This document shows, in pieces, positions 27,923 to 37,306 of a DNA stretch of 64,000 nucleotides. The notes under the pieces were generated by a model. It ran no database searches and was not told where the DNA came from. It saw only the letters and a program-made list of their open reading frames with translations. Within the stretch, counting starts at the first letter, position 1. Each line of letters opens with the position of its first letter. This DNA comes from Saccharopolyspora elongata (GTDB taxonomy: Bacteria; Actinomycetota; Actinomycetes; Mycobacteriales; Pseudonocardiaceae), in assembly GCF_004348985.1 (NCBI RefSeq), contig NZ_SMKW01000023.1, positions 1 through 64,000 on the forward strand. The letters are read 5' to 3'. The position numbers and the translations under genes were made by a program.

Positions 27923-29308
27923 TCAGATCAGGACGAGGAACAGGACCGCGAACAGGGCCAGGTTGGCGACCATGATGGCCCAGCCGTTGTACATCATCAT
28001 CCGCAAGTTCCGGGAGCGCGCGAGGCCCATCTGCCCGATCATGTCCGGCCCCGGGAACGGCCCGAACCAGTCGATCTGCGAGGAGCCCAGCAGCACCGCG
28101 GCCCACGCGCCGGGCGGAATGCCCAGCCCGGCCAGCGCCGGGCCGAACAGCTTCTGCAGCAGCACCACCTGCGCGACCGCCGCGCCGGAGACCCCGAGCC
28201 AGCCGACGACCAGCACGATCATGCAGAACAGCCACGGCCCGACATCGCCCAGCGTCGGCGCCACCAGCCGCTGCATCGCGTCGTAGGCGCCCGAGCGCTC
28301 CAGCAGCTCCAGCATCGGGTTGAGCAGCCAGAACAGCAGGAACAACCACAGCAGCGGCTGCGCGCCCCGGTACATCGCGTGCAGCGCCGCCGTCGGCGAC
28401 ATGCGGCCGCACAGGGCGGTGACCGCGGCGCTGACGGGCATCACGACCAGCACGTAGGTGTAGCTCGCCTGGAACGCGATGCCCAGCGCCACCAGGACCA
28501 CCATGCTGCCGAGGAAGCCGATGGTCGCCCGCCTGGCGGTCGCCGGGTCGTGCTCGGCCTCCTCGGCGACGTCGTCCGGATAGGAGTCGGTGCCCTCGGT
28601 GCGGCGCTGGATCCAGTGCGACATGCCCAGCCCGGTGAGCCAGACGGTGGCGGCCATCGGGATCCCGGCGTTGAGCAGGTACTCGCCGTAGCCGATCTGC
28701 GCGGTGCCCATGATCGTGACCACCGGCGGCGTGAACGGGCCGGTGACCAGGCCCGCGGCGGTGCCCGCGTGGAACATCGCGGCCATCGACGGCGGGGTCA
28801 GCCGCATCGCGGCGGCGATCGGCAGCACGATCGGCACCAGCAGGGCGCTCGCGCCCGACAGCGTGCCCAGCGCCGCGCCCAGCAGCGTCGCCGACAGCAT
28901 CACGCCGATCCGGAACCGCAGCCGGGTGCTGATCCCGATGCCGTGCAACACCATCCGCACCATTGTCGCGGCCGCGCCCGTCTCGGTGACGACCCGGCCG
29001 AGGCCGCCGCCGAGCAGGATGATCATGCCGACCACGGCGATGAACGAGCCCAGCGACTCGCCCATCAGCGTGCCCAGCTCCAGCGGCGCCGTGCCGGTCT
29101 CCAGCGCCGCGACGACCAGCGCGGCGAGGGTGGCGAGCACGACGTCCACGTCGAGCAGGACGAGGATCGCGTACACCACGATCGGCGTCAGGCCCCACAG
29201 GGTGCCCGCCCCGCCGGTGGCGAGGACCGCCGCGCCGGTGGCGATCGAGGCGCCGAAAACGCCTGCGGCGGCGCGTGGTTTCCAGGTCGAGACCGCTGCG
29301 GTGGTCAC
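27923..29308 (-). CDS. Polytopic permease of the ion-transporter type
   Basis: The 461-aa protein has about twelve transmembrane segments. It contains two internally similar regions with hairpin-like glycine-rich stretches (IILLGGGLGRVVTETGAA, GTAAGLVTGPFTPPVVTIMGTAQIGYGEYLL, and later WLGVSGAAVAQVVLLQ). This layout is typical of the IT superfamily, to which NhaC antiporters and C4-dicarboxylate carriers belong, but I cannot assign a member family. GTG 29308 overlaps the stop of the APC permease gene by four bases, so the two are co-translated. An organic acid or amino-acid substrate would fit the operon. Confidence 0.7.
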   Translation of the reverse strand: MTTAAVSTWKPRAAAGVFGASIATGAAVLATGGAGTLWGLTPIVVYAILVLLDVDVVLATLAALVVAALETGTAPLELGTLMGESLGSFIAVVGMIILLGGGLGRVVTETGAAATMVRMVLHGIGISTRLRFRIGVMLSATLLGAALGTLSGASALLVPIVLPIAAAMRLTPPSMAAMFHAGTAAGLVTGPFTPPVVTIMGTAQIGYGEYLLNAGIPMAATVWLTGLGMSHWIQRRTEGTDSYPDDVAEEAEHDPATARRATIGFLGSMVVLVALGIAFQASYTYVLVVMPVSAAVTALCGRMSPTAALHAMYRGAQPLLWLFLLFWLLNPMLELLERSGAYDAMQRLVAPTLGDVGPWLFCMIVLVVGWLGVSGAAVAQVVLLQKLFGPALAGLGIPPGAWAAVLLGSSQIDWFGPFPGPDMIGQMGLARSRNLRMMMYNGWAIMVANLALFAVLFLVLI

Positions 29309-30777
29309 TGCTTCTCCTCGTCCAGCGCGCTCAGGTCGACCGAGCCGCCCGGCATCACCCGCCGCGTGTTCCGGTAGCTGTAGAGGCCGTAGACGAGCAG
29401 GCCGACCACCAGCCAGCCGGCGAAGCGCAGCCAGGTCTCGCCGGCCAGGAACGACATCAGCCAGGCGGAGAACAGCACGCCGAGGACCGGCACCACCGGC
29501 ATGCCCGGGCAGCGGAAGCTGCGGGGCAGGTCGGGCCTGCGGTAGCGCAGCACCACGATCGCGGCGCAGACCAGGACGAACGCGAACAGCACGCCGATGT
29601 TGGTCAGCTCCGCGGCCTCCTGCACCGGCAGCAAACCGGCCAGCACCGCGGAGACGATGCCGAGGATCCACGTCGCGCGGTGCGGCACCCGGCGCACCGG
29701 GTGCAGTTCGCCGAACCACTTCGGCATCAGCCCGTCGCGGCTGAGCGCGTACCACAGCCGGGAGGCGCCCATCATGAACGAGAAACTCACCGTGACGATG
29801 CCGAGGATCGCGCCGACCGCGATCACGGTCGCCACGCCCGACATGCCGACGCTGGCGAACGCGCTGGAGAAACCGCTGTCCGGGTTGACCTCGTGGTAGG
29901 GCACCATGCCGGTGAGCACGATGCAGGCGCCGACGTAGAGCACCATCGAGATGGCCAGCGACCAGACCATCGCCTTCGGCATCAGCTTGCGGGCCTCCAC
30001 GGATTCCTCGGCGGCGGTGGACAGCGCGTCGTAGCCGAAGACCGCGAAGAACACCGTGGCCGCCCCGGTGACCGAGCCGCCCCAGCCGAAGGGCGCGAAC
30101 GGCGTCAGGTTCCCGAAGTCCACTTGGGACAATCCGACGACCACGACGAGCAGCACCACGGCGATCTTCACGACGGTGAGCGTCACGTCGACCTTCGCCG
30201 AGGTCTTCGTGCCGCGGTTGAGCAGCCAGGCCACGCCCAGGCAGATCAGCATCGCGATCAGGTCCACCCGGTGCCCCTCGCCGGTGCCGGGCGCGCCGAG
30301 CATCCACGCGGGTAGGTCGACGCCGATGGCGTCCAGCAGGAACCCGGCGTAGCCGGACATGCCGATGGAGACGGTCGCGACGATCGCGGTGTACTCCAGC
30401 AGCAGGTCCCAGCCGATGATCCAGCCGACGACCTCGCCGAGGACGGCGGCGGCGTAGGTGTAGGACGATCCGGCGCGCGGCACCATCCCGGCGAACTCGG
30501 CGTAGGCGAAGGCGGCGCACAGCGAAGCGGCGCCGGCGATGAGGAACGACACCAGCACGGCGGGACCGGCGACGTCGCGGGCGACGGCCCCGGCGAGGCT
30601 GAAGATCCCGGCGCCGATGATGGCGCCGACGCCGATCATGGTCAGCTGCGGCAACCCGAGCACGCGGAGCATCCGCCGGTCGCCCTGCGCCTCGGGTTTC
30701 GGCACGGTGCGGCGGAAGATCCCGTTCGGCCCGGTCCCGAACAGCGACCCACCGGTCGCGGCTGTCTCATCTCGCAC
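29305..30777 (-). CDS. APC-superfamily amino-acid permease (CAT type)
   Basis: The 490-aa protein has 12-14 helices. It starts the membrane region with the APC hallmark MIGVGAIIGAGIFSLAG and continues with GPAVLVSFLIAGAASLCAAFAYAEFAGMVPRAGSSYTYAA, then FFAVFGYDALSTAAEESVEARK, all diagnostic of CAT-type amino-acid transporters. The start is GTG 30777 with GGGAGG six bases upstream, adding an N-terminal cytosolic tail of about 40 residues before MLRVLGLPQLTMIG. It is followed by a second permease (4-bp overlap) and a serine hydrolase, and preceded by an ornithine cyclodeaminase-like gene. It probably imports the amino acid used by this locus. Confidence 0.9.
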   Translation of the reverse strand: MRDETAATGGSLFGTGPNGIFRRTVPKPEAQGDRRMLRVLGLPQLTMIGVGAIIGAGIFSLAGAVARDVAGPAVLVSFLIAGAASLCAAFAYAEFAGMVPRAGSSYTYAAAVLGEVVGWIIGWDLLLEYTAIVATVSIGMSGYAGFLLDAIGVDLPAWMLGAPGTGEGHRVDLIAMLICLGVAWLLNRGTKTSAKVDVTLTVVKIAVVLLVVVVGLSQVDFGNLTPFAPFGWGGSVTGAATVFFAVFGYDALSTAAEESVEARKLMPKAMVWSLAISMVLYVGACIVLTGMVPYHEVNPDSGFSSAFASVGMSGVATVIAVGAILGIVTVSFSFMMGASRLWYALSRDGLMPKWFGELHPVRRVPHRATWILGIVSAVLAGLLPVQEAAELTNIGVLFAFVLVCAAIVVLRYRRPDLPRSFRCPGMPVVPVLGVLFSAWLMSFLAGETWLRFAGWLVVGLLVYGLYSYRNTRRVMPGGSVDLSALDEEKQ

Positions 30778-30932
30778 CGAGTACCTCCCCGCTGGCAACG
30801 CCGGTTGGCGATCACGCGATGCGGGGATGTTCGTCGATGGGGACCATCCGGGAAAGACGGCGAAGCACGCGGATGCCTTCCCCTGACCCCAAGCAGCCCT
30901 TCGCCTTTCCACGCGACGGACCGGGATTCGCT

Positions 30933-31880
30933 TCAGAGGGAGCCGAGCACGGCGTGGGCCGCGGCGGCATCCTGCACGCCCAGGCCGACGCTGTTGTAGA
31001 ACACCACCTCCTCCGCGCTGACGCGCCCCGGGGCTTCGCCCAGCAGCACCGCGCCGAGCGCTCGCAGCTTCGCGCGCTCGATGTCGCCGCGCTCCAAGGC
31101 GCGCACGATCGGTCCCGCGTGCGTCGCGGCCGTGCCGACTTCGTCGACCACGACCGCTCCGGCGCGCCGGAGCAGCTCCGCGTCCACCTCGCACCGGTGG
31201 TGCTCGAAGCTTCCGACGCTGATCACCGTCGCTCCCGCCGCGACCGCGGCGGTCGGGACGACGGGTTCCGCGCTGAGGGTGCAGGCCGCGATCAGCGACG
31301 CTTCGCGGACCGCTTCTCCGGCGCTCGCCACGGCTCGCACCGCGATACCCAGCTCGCCGGCCAGTTCCGCGGCCGCGTCCTCGCGGCGCGCCGCGTCGCG
31401 GCTGTAGATCCGGATTTCGCGCAGTTCACGCACGCGCGCGATCGCGCGGGCGTGCGCCCTCGCCTGCACTCCGGAGCCGAGGATCGCGAGTTCGTCGGCG
31501 TCGGGCACCGCGAGCGCGTCGGCGGCGACGGCGCTGCCCGCGGCCGTGCGGATCTCGGTGAGCGCGGTGGCCTGCATGGTCGCCACCGGCCGGCCGGTGG
31601 CCGTGTCCAGGACCAGCACCGTCGCCGAGATCGCGGGCAGGTCCCGGTCGGCGTTGCCGGGGTGGACCGCGACCAGCTTGCTGACGGCTCCGTGCCTCGG
31701 CGACAGGCGGCTGAGGTAGCACAGCGTCGTGTCGTCGCCCGTTCGGATGGCGACCTTCTCGGCGAGCTGCGCCTCGCCCCGGCCGAGCGATTCGAACGCC
31801 AGTCGCTGCGAGGCGATGGCGGTGTCCAGGTCCAGCGCCGCGGCCACGTCGGCGTCGCTCCACACGTCCATGCGCGGCAC
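30933..31880 (-). CDS. Ornithine cyclodeaminase/mu-crystallin family protein
   Basis: The 315-aa protein has the N-terminal dimerisation region, a substrate region LVAVHPGNADRDLPAISATVLVLD and a Rossmann NAD(P) motif LAILGSGVQARAHARAI about residues 131-147. GTG 31880, nine bases after GGAGG, gives VPRMDVWSD; ATG 31871 is the alternative. The family includes ornithine cyclodeaminase, ketimine (piperideine-2-carboxylate) reductase and N-alkyl amino-acid dehydrogenases. Being divergent from an ALDH, an FAD amine oxidase and an amino-acid dehydrogenase, an imine reductase role in cyclic amino-acid metabolism is attractive but unproven. Confidence 0.82.
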   Translation of the reverse strand: MPRMDVWSDADVAAALDLDTAIASQRLAFESLGRGEAQLAEKVAIRTGDDTTLCYLSRLSPRHGAVSKLVAVHPGNADRDLPAISATVLVLDTATGRPVATMQATALTEIRTAAGSAVAADALAVPDADELAILGSGVQARAHARAIARVRELREIRIYSRDAARREDAAAELAGELGIAVRAVASAGEAVREASLIAACTLSAEPVVPTAAVAAGATVISVGSFEHHRCEVDAELLRRAGAVVVDEVGTAATHAGPIVRALERGDIERAKLRALGAVLLGEAPGRVSAEEVVFYNSVGLGVQDAAAAHAVLGSL

Positions 31881-31967
31881 GCTGCCACACCTCCGGCCGC
31901 AGCGGTAGAGATCGACATCTCGGCGCGTGGAGATCATCGCGAGCAGAAGCCGCGCTGTCGCTCAGGG

Positions 31968-31995
31968 GGAGAAGAAATCACTCTTCTGATTCTCC
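31968..31995. promoter_or_regulatory. Inverted repeat between the divergent amino-acid blocks
   Basis: GGAGAA (31968-31973) and TTCTCC (31990-31995) are inverted around a purine/pyrimidine-rich spacer with an internal AGAAG/CTTCT pair. It is centred in the 210-bp gap between the divergent OCD-like and ALDH genes, where a shared operator is expected. Confidence 0.3.
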
Positions 31996-32090
31996 GCGAA
32001 GACACCTCCGGGGATTTACGGTGATCCCGACGGCGGAGGTGTCCCGCGGCACACCTTCGCGCGAGTACCCCAACGAGCTGGAAGAGGTGC

Positions 32091-33674
32091 ATGTCGGTGC
32101 AGTCGACGTTGAGCTCCGTGATCGGTCCGGACGCCCCCGCCCGGGTCGACGGCGGAGGCGAGTACCTCTCGCGCAACCCGGCGAACCTGGAGGACGTCGT
32201 CGCCGAGGTCTCCCTCGGCGGACCCGAGACGCTGCTGGCCGCGACCGAACAGGCGCAGCGGGCGCAGCGCGAGTGGGCGCAGGTGCCCGCGCCGGTGCGC
32301 GGGCGGGTGGTGGCCGGGCTGGGCCGGCTGGTCGAGGCGAACAAGGAGTCGCTGGCGCGGCTCGTGACCCGGGAGATCGGCAAGCCCTACGCCGAGGCGC
32401 TCGGCGAGGTGCAGGAGATCATCGACACCTGCGACTTCTTCCTCGGCGAGGGCCGCAGGCTCTACGGGCAGACCGTGCCCTCGGAGATGCCGGACAAGCA
32501 GCTGTTCACCTTCCGCATGCCGGTAGGCGTCGCGGTGGTGATCACCGCGGGCAACTTCCCGGTCGCGGTGCCGTCCTGGTACATGGTTCCCGCGCTGCTG
32601 TGCGGCAACGCCGTGGTGTGGAAGCCCGCCGAGTACGCCTCGGGCGCGGCGCGGGCGCTGGCCGAGCTGGCCTGGCGCGCCGGGGTGCCCAAGGGCGTGC
32701 TCAACCTCGTCTACACCGACGGCGAGGCGACCTTCAAGGGCCTGGAGTCCGCGCTGGCGGCGGGCACCGTCAACAAGGTCGGCTTCACCGGTTCCAGCGC
32801 GGTCGGCGCGCGGGTCGGCGAGCTGTGCGGCCGCTACCTGCAGAGCCCGTGCCTGGAGCTGGGCGGCAAGAACCCGATGATCGTCACCCCGGACGCGGAG
32901 CTCGACCTGGCTGTGGAGGGCGCGTTGTTCTCCGGGTGGGGCACCGCCGGGCAGCGCTGCACCTCGCTGGGCAACCTGATCGTGCACCGCGACGTGCACG
33001 ACGAGTTCGTCGGGCGGCTGGACGCGGCGCTGCGCGCGGCCAGCATCGGCGACCCGGCGGGCGACGTGCTCTACGGCCCGCTGCTGGACCAGAAGTTCGC
33101 CGACAACTTCGAGTCCATCCTGGGCAACATCGCCGAGCACCACACCGTGCTCGGTTCGGAGTCGGTCGGCCGGATCACCGACTCGGCGCCGCGCAAGGGG
33201 TTCCGGGGCGATCCGTCGACCGGGCTGTACTACCACCCGGTGCTGCTGGACGGGCTGCGGCCGGACGACCACGTGTTCCGCAACGAGACCTTCGGCCCGA
33301 TCGTCGGCGTCACCACCTACGACACGCTGGACGAGGCCATCGAGCTGGGCAACGCCCCGGGCTACGGTCTGTCCGCGGCGATCTACACCACCAACCCGGC
33401 CACCGCGTTCCGGTTCCGGGAGGGCATCGGCGCGGGCATGGTCAGCGTGAACAACTCGACCTCCGGCGCGGAGGCGCACCTGCCCTTCGGCGGCAACGGC
33501 AAGTCCGGCAACGGCAGCCGCCAGTCCGGCGTCTGGGTGCTCGACCAGTTCACCCGCTGGCAGTCGTTGAACTGGGACTTCTCCGGCAAGTTGCAGAAGG
33601 CGCAGATGGACGTCGACACCGTCGAGCCGGAGCTGGACTTCCGGCTGCCACCGGAACTCGGCGGTGCGCGGTGA
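32091..33674 (+). CDS. Aldehyde dehydrogenase (ALDH7-like)
   Basis: The 527-aa protein is a full NAD(P)-dependent aldehyde dehydrogenase. Landmarks are AVVITAGNFPVAVPSWYMVPALLCGNAVVWKP, VGFTGSSAVG, LELGGKNP with the general-base Glu about residue 254 and GTAGQRCTS with the catalytic Cys about 290. GTAGQRCT is the form found in the alpha-aminoadipate semialdehyde (ALDH7) group. ATG 32091 follows GGAAGAGG. Its stop overlaps the start of the FAD oxidoreductase (TGATG). In context it may oxidise the semialdehyde produced by that enzyme; the substrate is inferred. Confidence 0.9.
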   Translation: MSVQSTLSSVIGPDAPARVDGGGEYLSRNPANLEDVVAEVSLGGPETLLAATEQAQRAQREWAQVPAPVRGRVVAGLGRLVEANKESLARLVTREIGKPYAEALGEVQEIIDTCDFFLGEGRRLYGQTVPSEMPDKQLFTFRMPVGVAVVITAGNFPVAVPSWYMVPALLCGNAVVWKPAEYASGAARALAELAWRAGVPKGVLNLVYTDGEATFKGLESALAAGTVNKVGFTGSSAVGARVGELCGRYLQSPCLELGGKNPMIVTPDAELDLAVEGALFSGWGTAGQRCTSLGNLIVHRDVHDEFVGRLDAALRAASIGDPAGDVLYGPLLDQKFADNFESILGNIAEHHTVLGSESVGRITDSAPRKGFRGDPSTGLYYHPVLLDGLRPDDHVFRNETFGPIVGVTTYDTLDEAIELGNAPGYGLSAAIYTTNPATAFRFREGIGAGMVSVNNSTSGAEAHLPFGGNGKSGNGSRQSGVWVLDQFTRWQSLNWDFSGKLQKAQMDVDTVEPELDFRLPPELGGAR

Positions 33675-34819
33675 TGCTGCCGCACCGGGCCGAGGTCGTC
33701 GTGATCGGCGGCGGGGTGGTGGGCGTCAGCACCGCCTTCCACCTCGCCGAGGCCGGCGTGGACGTGCTGCTGCTGGAGCGCGACGAGCTCGGCGCGGGTA
33801 GCACCAGCAAGGCCGCCGGCGGCGTGCGGGCGCAGTTCTCCGACCCGGTCAACATCGAGCTCGGGCAGCGCAGCCTGCGGGCGTTCGAGGACTTCGCACG
33901 GCGGCCCGGCGGCGAGATCGACCTCAAGCAGCACGGCTACCTGTTCCTGCTGTCCGATCACGCGGACGTCGCGGCCTTCGAGCGCGGCGTGCGGCTGCAG
34001 AACGAGTTCGGCGTGCCCAGCCGGATGCTGACCGTCCGGGAGGCCTGCGAGCTCTCCCCGTACGTCGTGCCGGACGGGCTGCGGGCGGCGGCCTTCTCCC
34101 CCACCGACGGGCACTGCACGCCCGAGGCGGTGGTGCAGGGGTACGCGCAGGGCGCCCGGCACCACGGCGCGCTGGTGCGGCGGAACTGCCCGGTCACCGG
34201 CATCGAGGTCAGCCGCGGCGAGATAACCGCGGTGCACACCGACTTCGGCTCCGTCGAAACGTCCACAGTGGTCTGCGCGGCGGGCGCCTGGTCGGCGGCC
34301 GTCGGCGAGTTCGCCGGCGTCGAGCTGCCCGTTCGCCCGCTGCGCCGGCAGATCCTGGTCACCGAGCCGGTGCCGGACCTGCCGCCGCGGCTGCCGTTCA
34401 CCATCGACTTCGGCACCAGCTTCTACTTCCACGACGAGGGTCCGGGCCTGCTCATCGGCATGTCCGACCCCGACGAGGAGTACGGCTTCCGGCTCAACAC
34501 CGACGACCGCTGGCTCGGGCGGCTCGCCGACGCGGTGGCGCGGCGCGCGCCGCGGCTGGCCGACATCGGCGTGGCGCACGGCTGGGCCGGGCTCTACGAG
34601 ATGACGCCCGACCACAACGCGCTGATCGGCGAGGCGGCGGGAGCGAGCCGGTTCCTGTACGCCACCGGCTTCTCCGGCCACGGCTTCCTGCAGGGGCCGG
34701 CGATCGGCGAGGTGATGCGCGACCTCGTGCTCGGCCGCCGGCCGGTCGTCGACGTCTCCGGCCTCGACGCCCGCCGCTTCGCCGGGGCCGATGTCCGCCC
34801 CGAGCACAACTGCGTCTGA
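33674..34819 (+). CDS. FAD-dependent amine/amino-acid oxidoreductase (DAO family)
   Basis: The 381-aa protein begins with the FAD-binding VVVIGGGVVGVSTAFHLAEAG (residues about 8-28). It has the STSKAAGGVRAQFSD flavin-pyrophosphate segment and ends with the second FAD contact YATGFSGHGFLQGPAIGEV. This matches glycine/sarcosine oxidase-like members of the DAO family, which oxidise secondary or cyclic amines. The length is usual for the family. It is coupled to ALDH by TGATG. With ALDH7-like and imine-reductase-like neighbours, pipecolate or a similar cyclic amino acid is a candidate substrate. The 185-bp dispersed element starts three bases after its stop. Confidence 0.87.
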   Translation: MLPHRAEVVVIGGGVVGVSTAFHLAEAGVDVLLLERDELGAGSTSKAAGGVRAQFSDPVNIELGQRSLRAFEDFARRPGGEIDLKQHGYLFLLSDHADVAAFERGVRLQNEFGVPSRMLTVREACELSPYVVPDGLRAAAFSPTDGHCTPEAVVQGYAQGARHHGALVRRNCPVTGIEVSRGEITAVHTDFGSVETSTVVCAAGAWSAAVGEFAGVELPVRPLRRQILVTEPVPDLPPRLPFTIDFGTSFYFHDEGPGLLIGMSDPDEEYGFRLNTDDRWLGRLADAVARRAPRLADIGVAHGWAGLYEMTPDHNALIGEAAGASRFLYATGFSGHGFLQGPAIGEVMRDLVLGRRPVVDVSGLDARRFAGADVRPEHNCV

Positions 34820-34821
34820 AA

Positions 34822-35005
34822 GGCTGTTTTTGGACTCTTTCTGCGTAGCTGTGCGGGTAGCGGAACCTCAGGCGCCGTCTCGGTCCGGGATCCCCGACTC
34901 ATGCATGTCCAATACACAGCGCTGGGGCTGTCCTCCCGAGACGACGCCTGAGGACCCGCGGCGGTGCCGGTTGCGAGGGTGGGCTAAGCGGCTTCACCGC
35001 TTCAA
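34822..35005. repeat. Dispersed structured element, copy A
   Basis: This segment of 184 bp aligns almost gaplessly with 55409-55593, with identical blocks such as GTAGCGGAACCTCA, CCGGGATCCCCGACT, CCAATACAC and GTGGGCTAAGCGGCT. It contains an 18-bp stem, 34866-34883 with 34936-34953, interrupted by one C.A that becomes G.U on the minus strand. Weak GTTTTTG sequences lie inverted at the ends. It occupies the gap between the FAD oxidoreductase stop and the next gene. A small ORF can be read on either strand but is not conserved in the other copy. Confidence 0.8.
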
Positions 35006-35064
35006 AAACGAGAACTGATTTCCCGACCGGGCTGCGCGGCGCAGCCGACGAAGGAGCGCGAACC

Positions 35065-36222
35065 GTGCGTGATCTGTTGCAGGAGATCGACGAGTGGGGC
35101 CCGGAGAAGGTCGTGTGCGTCTCCGACGCGCGCACCGGCATGCGGGGCGTGCTGGTCATCGACAACACCGCCCGCGGCACCGGCAAGGGCGGCACCCGGA
35201 TGAGCCCGACCGTCACCGTCGGCGAGGTCGCCCGGCTGGCCCGCGTGATGACCTGGAAGTGGGCCGCGGTCGACCTGTTCCACGGCGGCGCGAAGGCCGG
35301 CATCTTCGCCGACCCGGACTCGCCGGACAAGGAGCGGATCGTGCGGGCATTCGCGCGGCGGCTGGCCGACCAGATCCCGGCCAGCTACGTCGCCGGGCTG
35401 GACATGGGCATGACCGAGCACGACGCGGCGATCATCCAGGACGAGCTCGGCGATCGCGGCGCGGCCGTCGGGGTGCCCGAATCGCTGGGCGGCGTGCCCT
35501 ACGACCAGCTGGGCGTGACCGGCCACGGCGTCGCCGAGGCCGTGGACGCGGCGCTGGCCCGGCAGGGCCGCAGCGTGGCCGGCGCGCGGGTGGCCCTGCA
35601 GGGCTTCGGCGCCGTCGGGGCGGCCGCGGCGAAGCGGCTGCACGAGCTCGGCGCGCAACTGGTGGCGCTGTCCACGATCGACGGATCGGTGCACGACCCG
35701 GACGGGCTCGACGTGCCGCAGTGGCTGGACGCCCGCGCCGAGTTCGGCGACGCGTGCGTGGCCAAGGCCTCGGCGCAGCAGCGGATTCCGCGCGGCGAGG
35801 AACTGCTGGTGGACTGCGACGTGCTGATCCCGGCCGCCGGGCAGGACGTCATCGACGAAGCCGTCGCCGCCGGCATCCGGGCCGGGCTGGTCGTGGAGGG
35901 CGCGAACCTGCCGACCACGCCGGAGGCCCGCCGCTTGCTGGCCACCCGCGAGATCACCGTGGTGCCGGACTTCATCGCCAACGCCGGCGGCGCCATCGCG
36001 GCCGGTTTCGCGATGGATGCGCGGTATTCCGCTTTCCGGCCGGAGCCGACCGCGATCCTGCGGGCGGTCGCGGAGCGGACCCGCAGCAACACCGTGCTGG
36101 TGCTGGACACCGCGCAGTCCGACGGCGTGCTGCCGCACCAGGCGGCACTGGACCTGGCGAAGCAGCGGGTGCGGACGGCGATGCAGCTGCGCGGCCGGTT
36201 GCCCAGCACCGCCGCCGTGTGA
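35065..36222 (+). CDS. Leu/Val/Phe-type amino-acid dehydrogenase
   Basis: The 385-aa protein has GGTRM, then DLFHGGAKAGI about residues 71-81 with the catalytic lysine, the NAD loop LQGFGAVGAAAAKRL about 180-194 and PDFIANAGGAIAAGF. GTG 35065 is preceded by AAGGAG at nine bases. It would convert a hydrophobic or basic amino acid to its 2-oxo acid. The fused E1 gene two genes downstream could take over a branched 2-oxo acid; alternatively it could act on lysine in a pipecolate route. It is the second member of this family in the window but distinct from the one at 13.4 kb. Confidence 0.87.
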   Translation: MRDLLQEIDEWGPEKVVCVSDARTGMRGVLVIDNTARGTGKGGTRMSPTVTVGEVARLARVMTWKWAAVDLFHGGAKAGIFADPDSPDKERIVRAFARRLADQIPASYVAGLDMGMTEHDAAIIQDELGDRGAAVGVPESLGGVPYDQLGVTGHGVAEAVDAALARQGRSVAGARVALQGFGAVGAAAAKRLHELGAQLVALSTIDGSVHDPDGLDVPQWLDARAEFGDACVAKASAQQRIPRGEELLVDCDVLIPAAGQDVIDEAVAAGIRAGLVVEGANLPTTPEARRLLATREITVVPDFIANAGGAIAAGFAMDARYSAFRPEPTAILRAVAERTRSNTVLVLDTAQSDGVLPHQAALDLAKQRVRTAMQLRGRLPSTAAV

Positions 36223-36257
36223 GGGCCGCTTTGAACCTGAACCCACATCGCGTGGCT

Positions 36258-36305
36258 CCGCAATTTCCATTGAGATCGAACCTTCGATTTCAATGGAAAT
36301 TGCGG
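36258..36305. repeat. 48-bp near-perfect hairpin before the LysR gene
   Basis: Arms of 23 bp (36258-36280 and 36283-36305) differ at one position and are separated by CC. The arm begins CCGCAATTTCCATTGA, AT-rich for this genome. It lies 36 bases after the dehydrogenase stop and 65 before the LysR start. Terminator, or LysR operator with T-N11-A character, are both possible. Confidence 0.75.
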
Positions 36306-36369
36306 TCGACACCCGGGGCGAGCCGGCCTCTGGTGCGCGGTCTGGAAGACGAGAGTTGAGGGGGCAGGC

Positions 36370-37296
36370 GTGCTCAACCCGATCCACCTGAGAACCCTGC
36401 AGGAATGCGTCCGCACCGGCTCGTTCGCCGAGGCCGGCAGGGTGCTCGGCTACACCGCATCGGCGGTGTCGCAGCAGATGGTGCTGCTGGAACGCGCGGT
36501 CGGCGCGCCGCTGTTCGAACGCTCCGCCCGCTCCGCCCGCAGCACCGCGCTGGCGGTCCGGCTCGCCGACCGCAGCCGCGACGCGCTCGGCGCGCTCGAC
36601 TCGCTGGAACGCGAGGTGCGGGCGATGGTCGCCGGCGAGGAAGGCAGCCTGCGGCTGGCCAGCTTCGCCACCGCCAACGCGCGGGTGCTGCCCGACGTGC
36701 TGGCCGCCGTGGTCGCCGAGCGGCCCAGCGCCGAGGTGCAGCTCGACGAGGGCGAACCGGACGAGGTGCTCGGCGACGTGCTCGAAGGCGTCCTGGACGC
36801 GGCGGTCGTCTTCGAGTACGACCTCGATCCTCGGCAGTGGCCGATCGAGCTGTGCGTGGAGGAGCTGATGGCCGAGCCGCTGCGGCTGGCACTGCCCGAG
36901 ACGCACCGGCTGGCCGGCGCCCCGGAGGTGGAGCTGCGCGAGCTCGCCGACGACGCCTGGATCTGCACCCGGCAGGACACCGCGGGCGCGCGGGCGCTGG
37001 TGCGGCTGGCCGCCGCCGCCGGGTTCGTGCCACGGATCACCTTCCGCAGCAACGACTACTCGGTGATCCGGGACCTGGTGGCCCGCGACCTCGGGGTCGC
37101 GGTGCTGCCCGGGCTGGCGATCCCCGACGACCACGTGCGGATCTCCCGGATCTCCGGCTGGCAGCCGCACCGCAGGGTGAAGGCCCTGTACCGGAAGCAG
37201 AACACCAACCCGCTGCTGCCGATCGCGCTGGAGTGCCTGGCCAAGTCCTGCGCCCAGGTGGCCAACGGCTGGCACGCGGAACCGCGCGAGCCGTGA
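36370..37296 (+). CDS. LysR-family transcriptional regulator
   Basis: The 308-aa protein has the LysR winged HTH at the N-terminus (LRTLQECVRTGSFAEAGRVLGYTASAVSQQMVLLERAVGAPLFER). It then has a type-2 periplasmic-binding-like effector domain, including LRLASFATANARVLPDVLAAV and the late RDLVARDLGVAVLPGLAI. GTG 36370 is used because it gives the standard N-terminal HLRTLQ. It lies between the amino-acid dehydrogenase and E1 genes on the same strand and could regulate either side through the hairpin at 36258. Confidence 0.92.
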   Translation: MLNPIHLRTLQECVRTGSFAEAGRVLGYTASAVSQQMVLLERAVGAPLFERSARSARSTALAVRLADRSRDALGALDSLEREVRAMVAGEEGSLRLASFATANARVLPDVLAAVVAERPSAEVQLDEGEPDEVLGDVLEGVLDAAVVFEYDLDPRQWPIELCVEELMAEPLRLALPETHRLAGAPEVELRELADDAWICTRQDTAGARALVRLAAAAGFVPRITFRSNDYSVIRDLVARDLGVAVLPGLAIPDDHVRISRISGWQPHRRVKALYRKQNTNPLLPIALECLAKSCAQVANGWHAEPREP

Positions 37297-37306
37297 CCGC
37301 ATCGGC

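Noticed and set aside
34791-35018. Small protein encoded by the dispersed element
   Set aside because: Frames in the two copies differ in start, length and end, and differences between copies do not favour synonymous sites. Stem conservation explains the sequence better.
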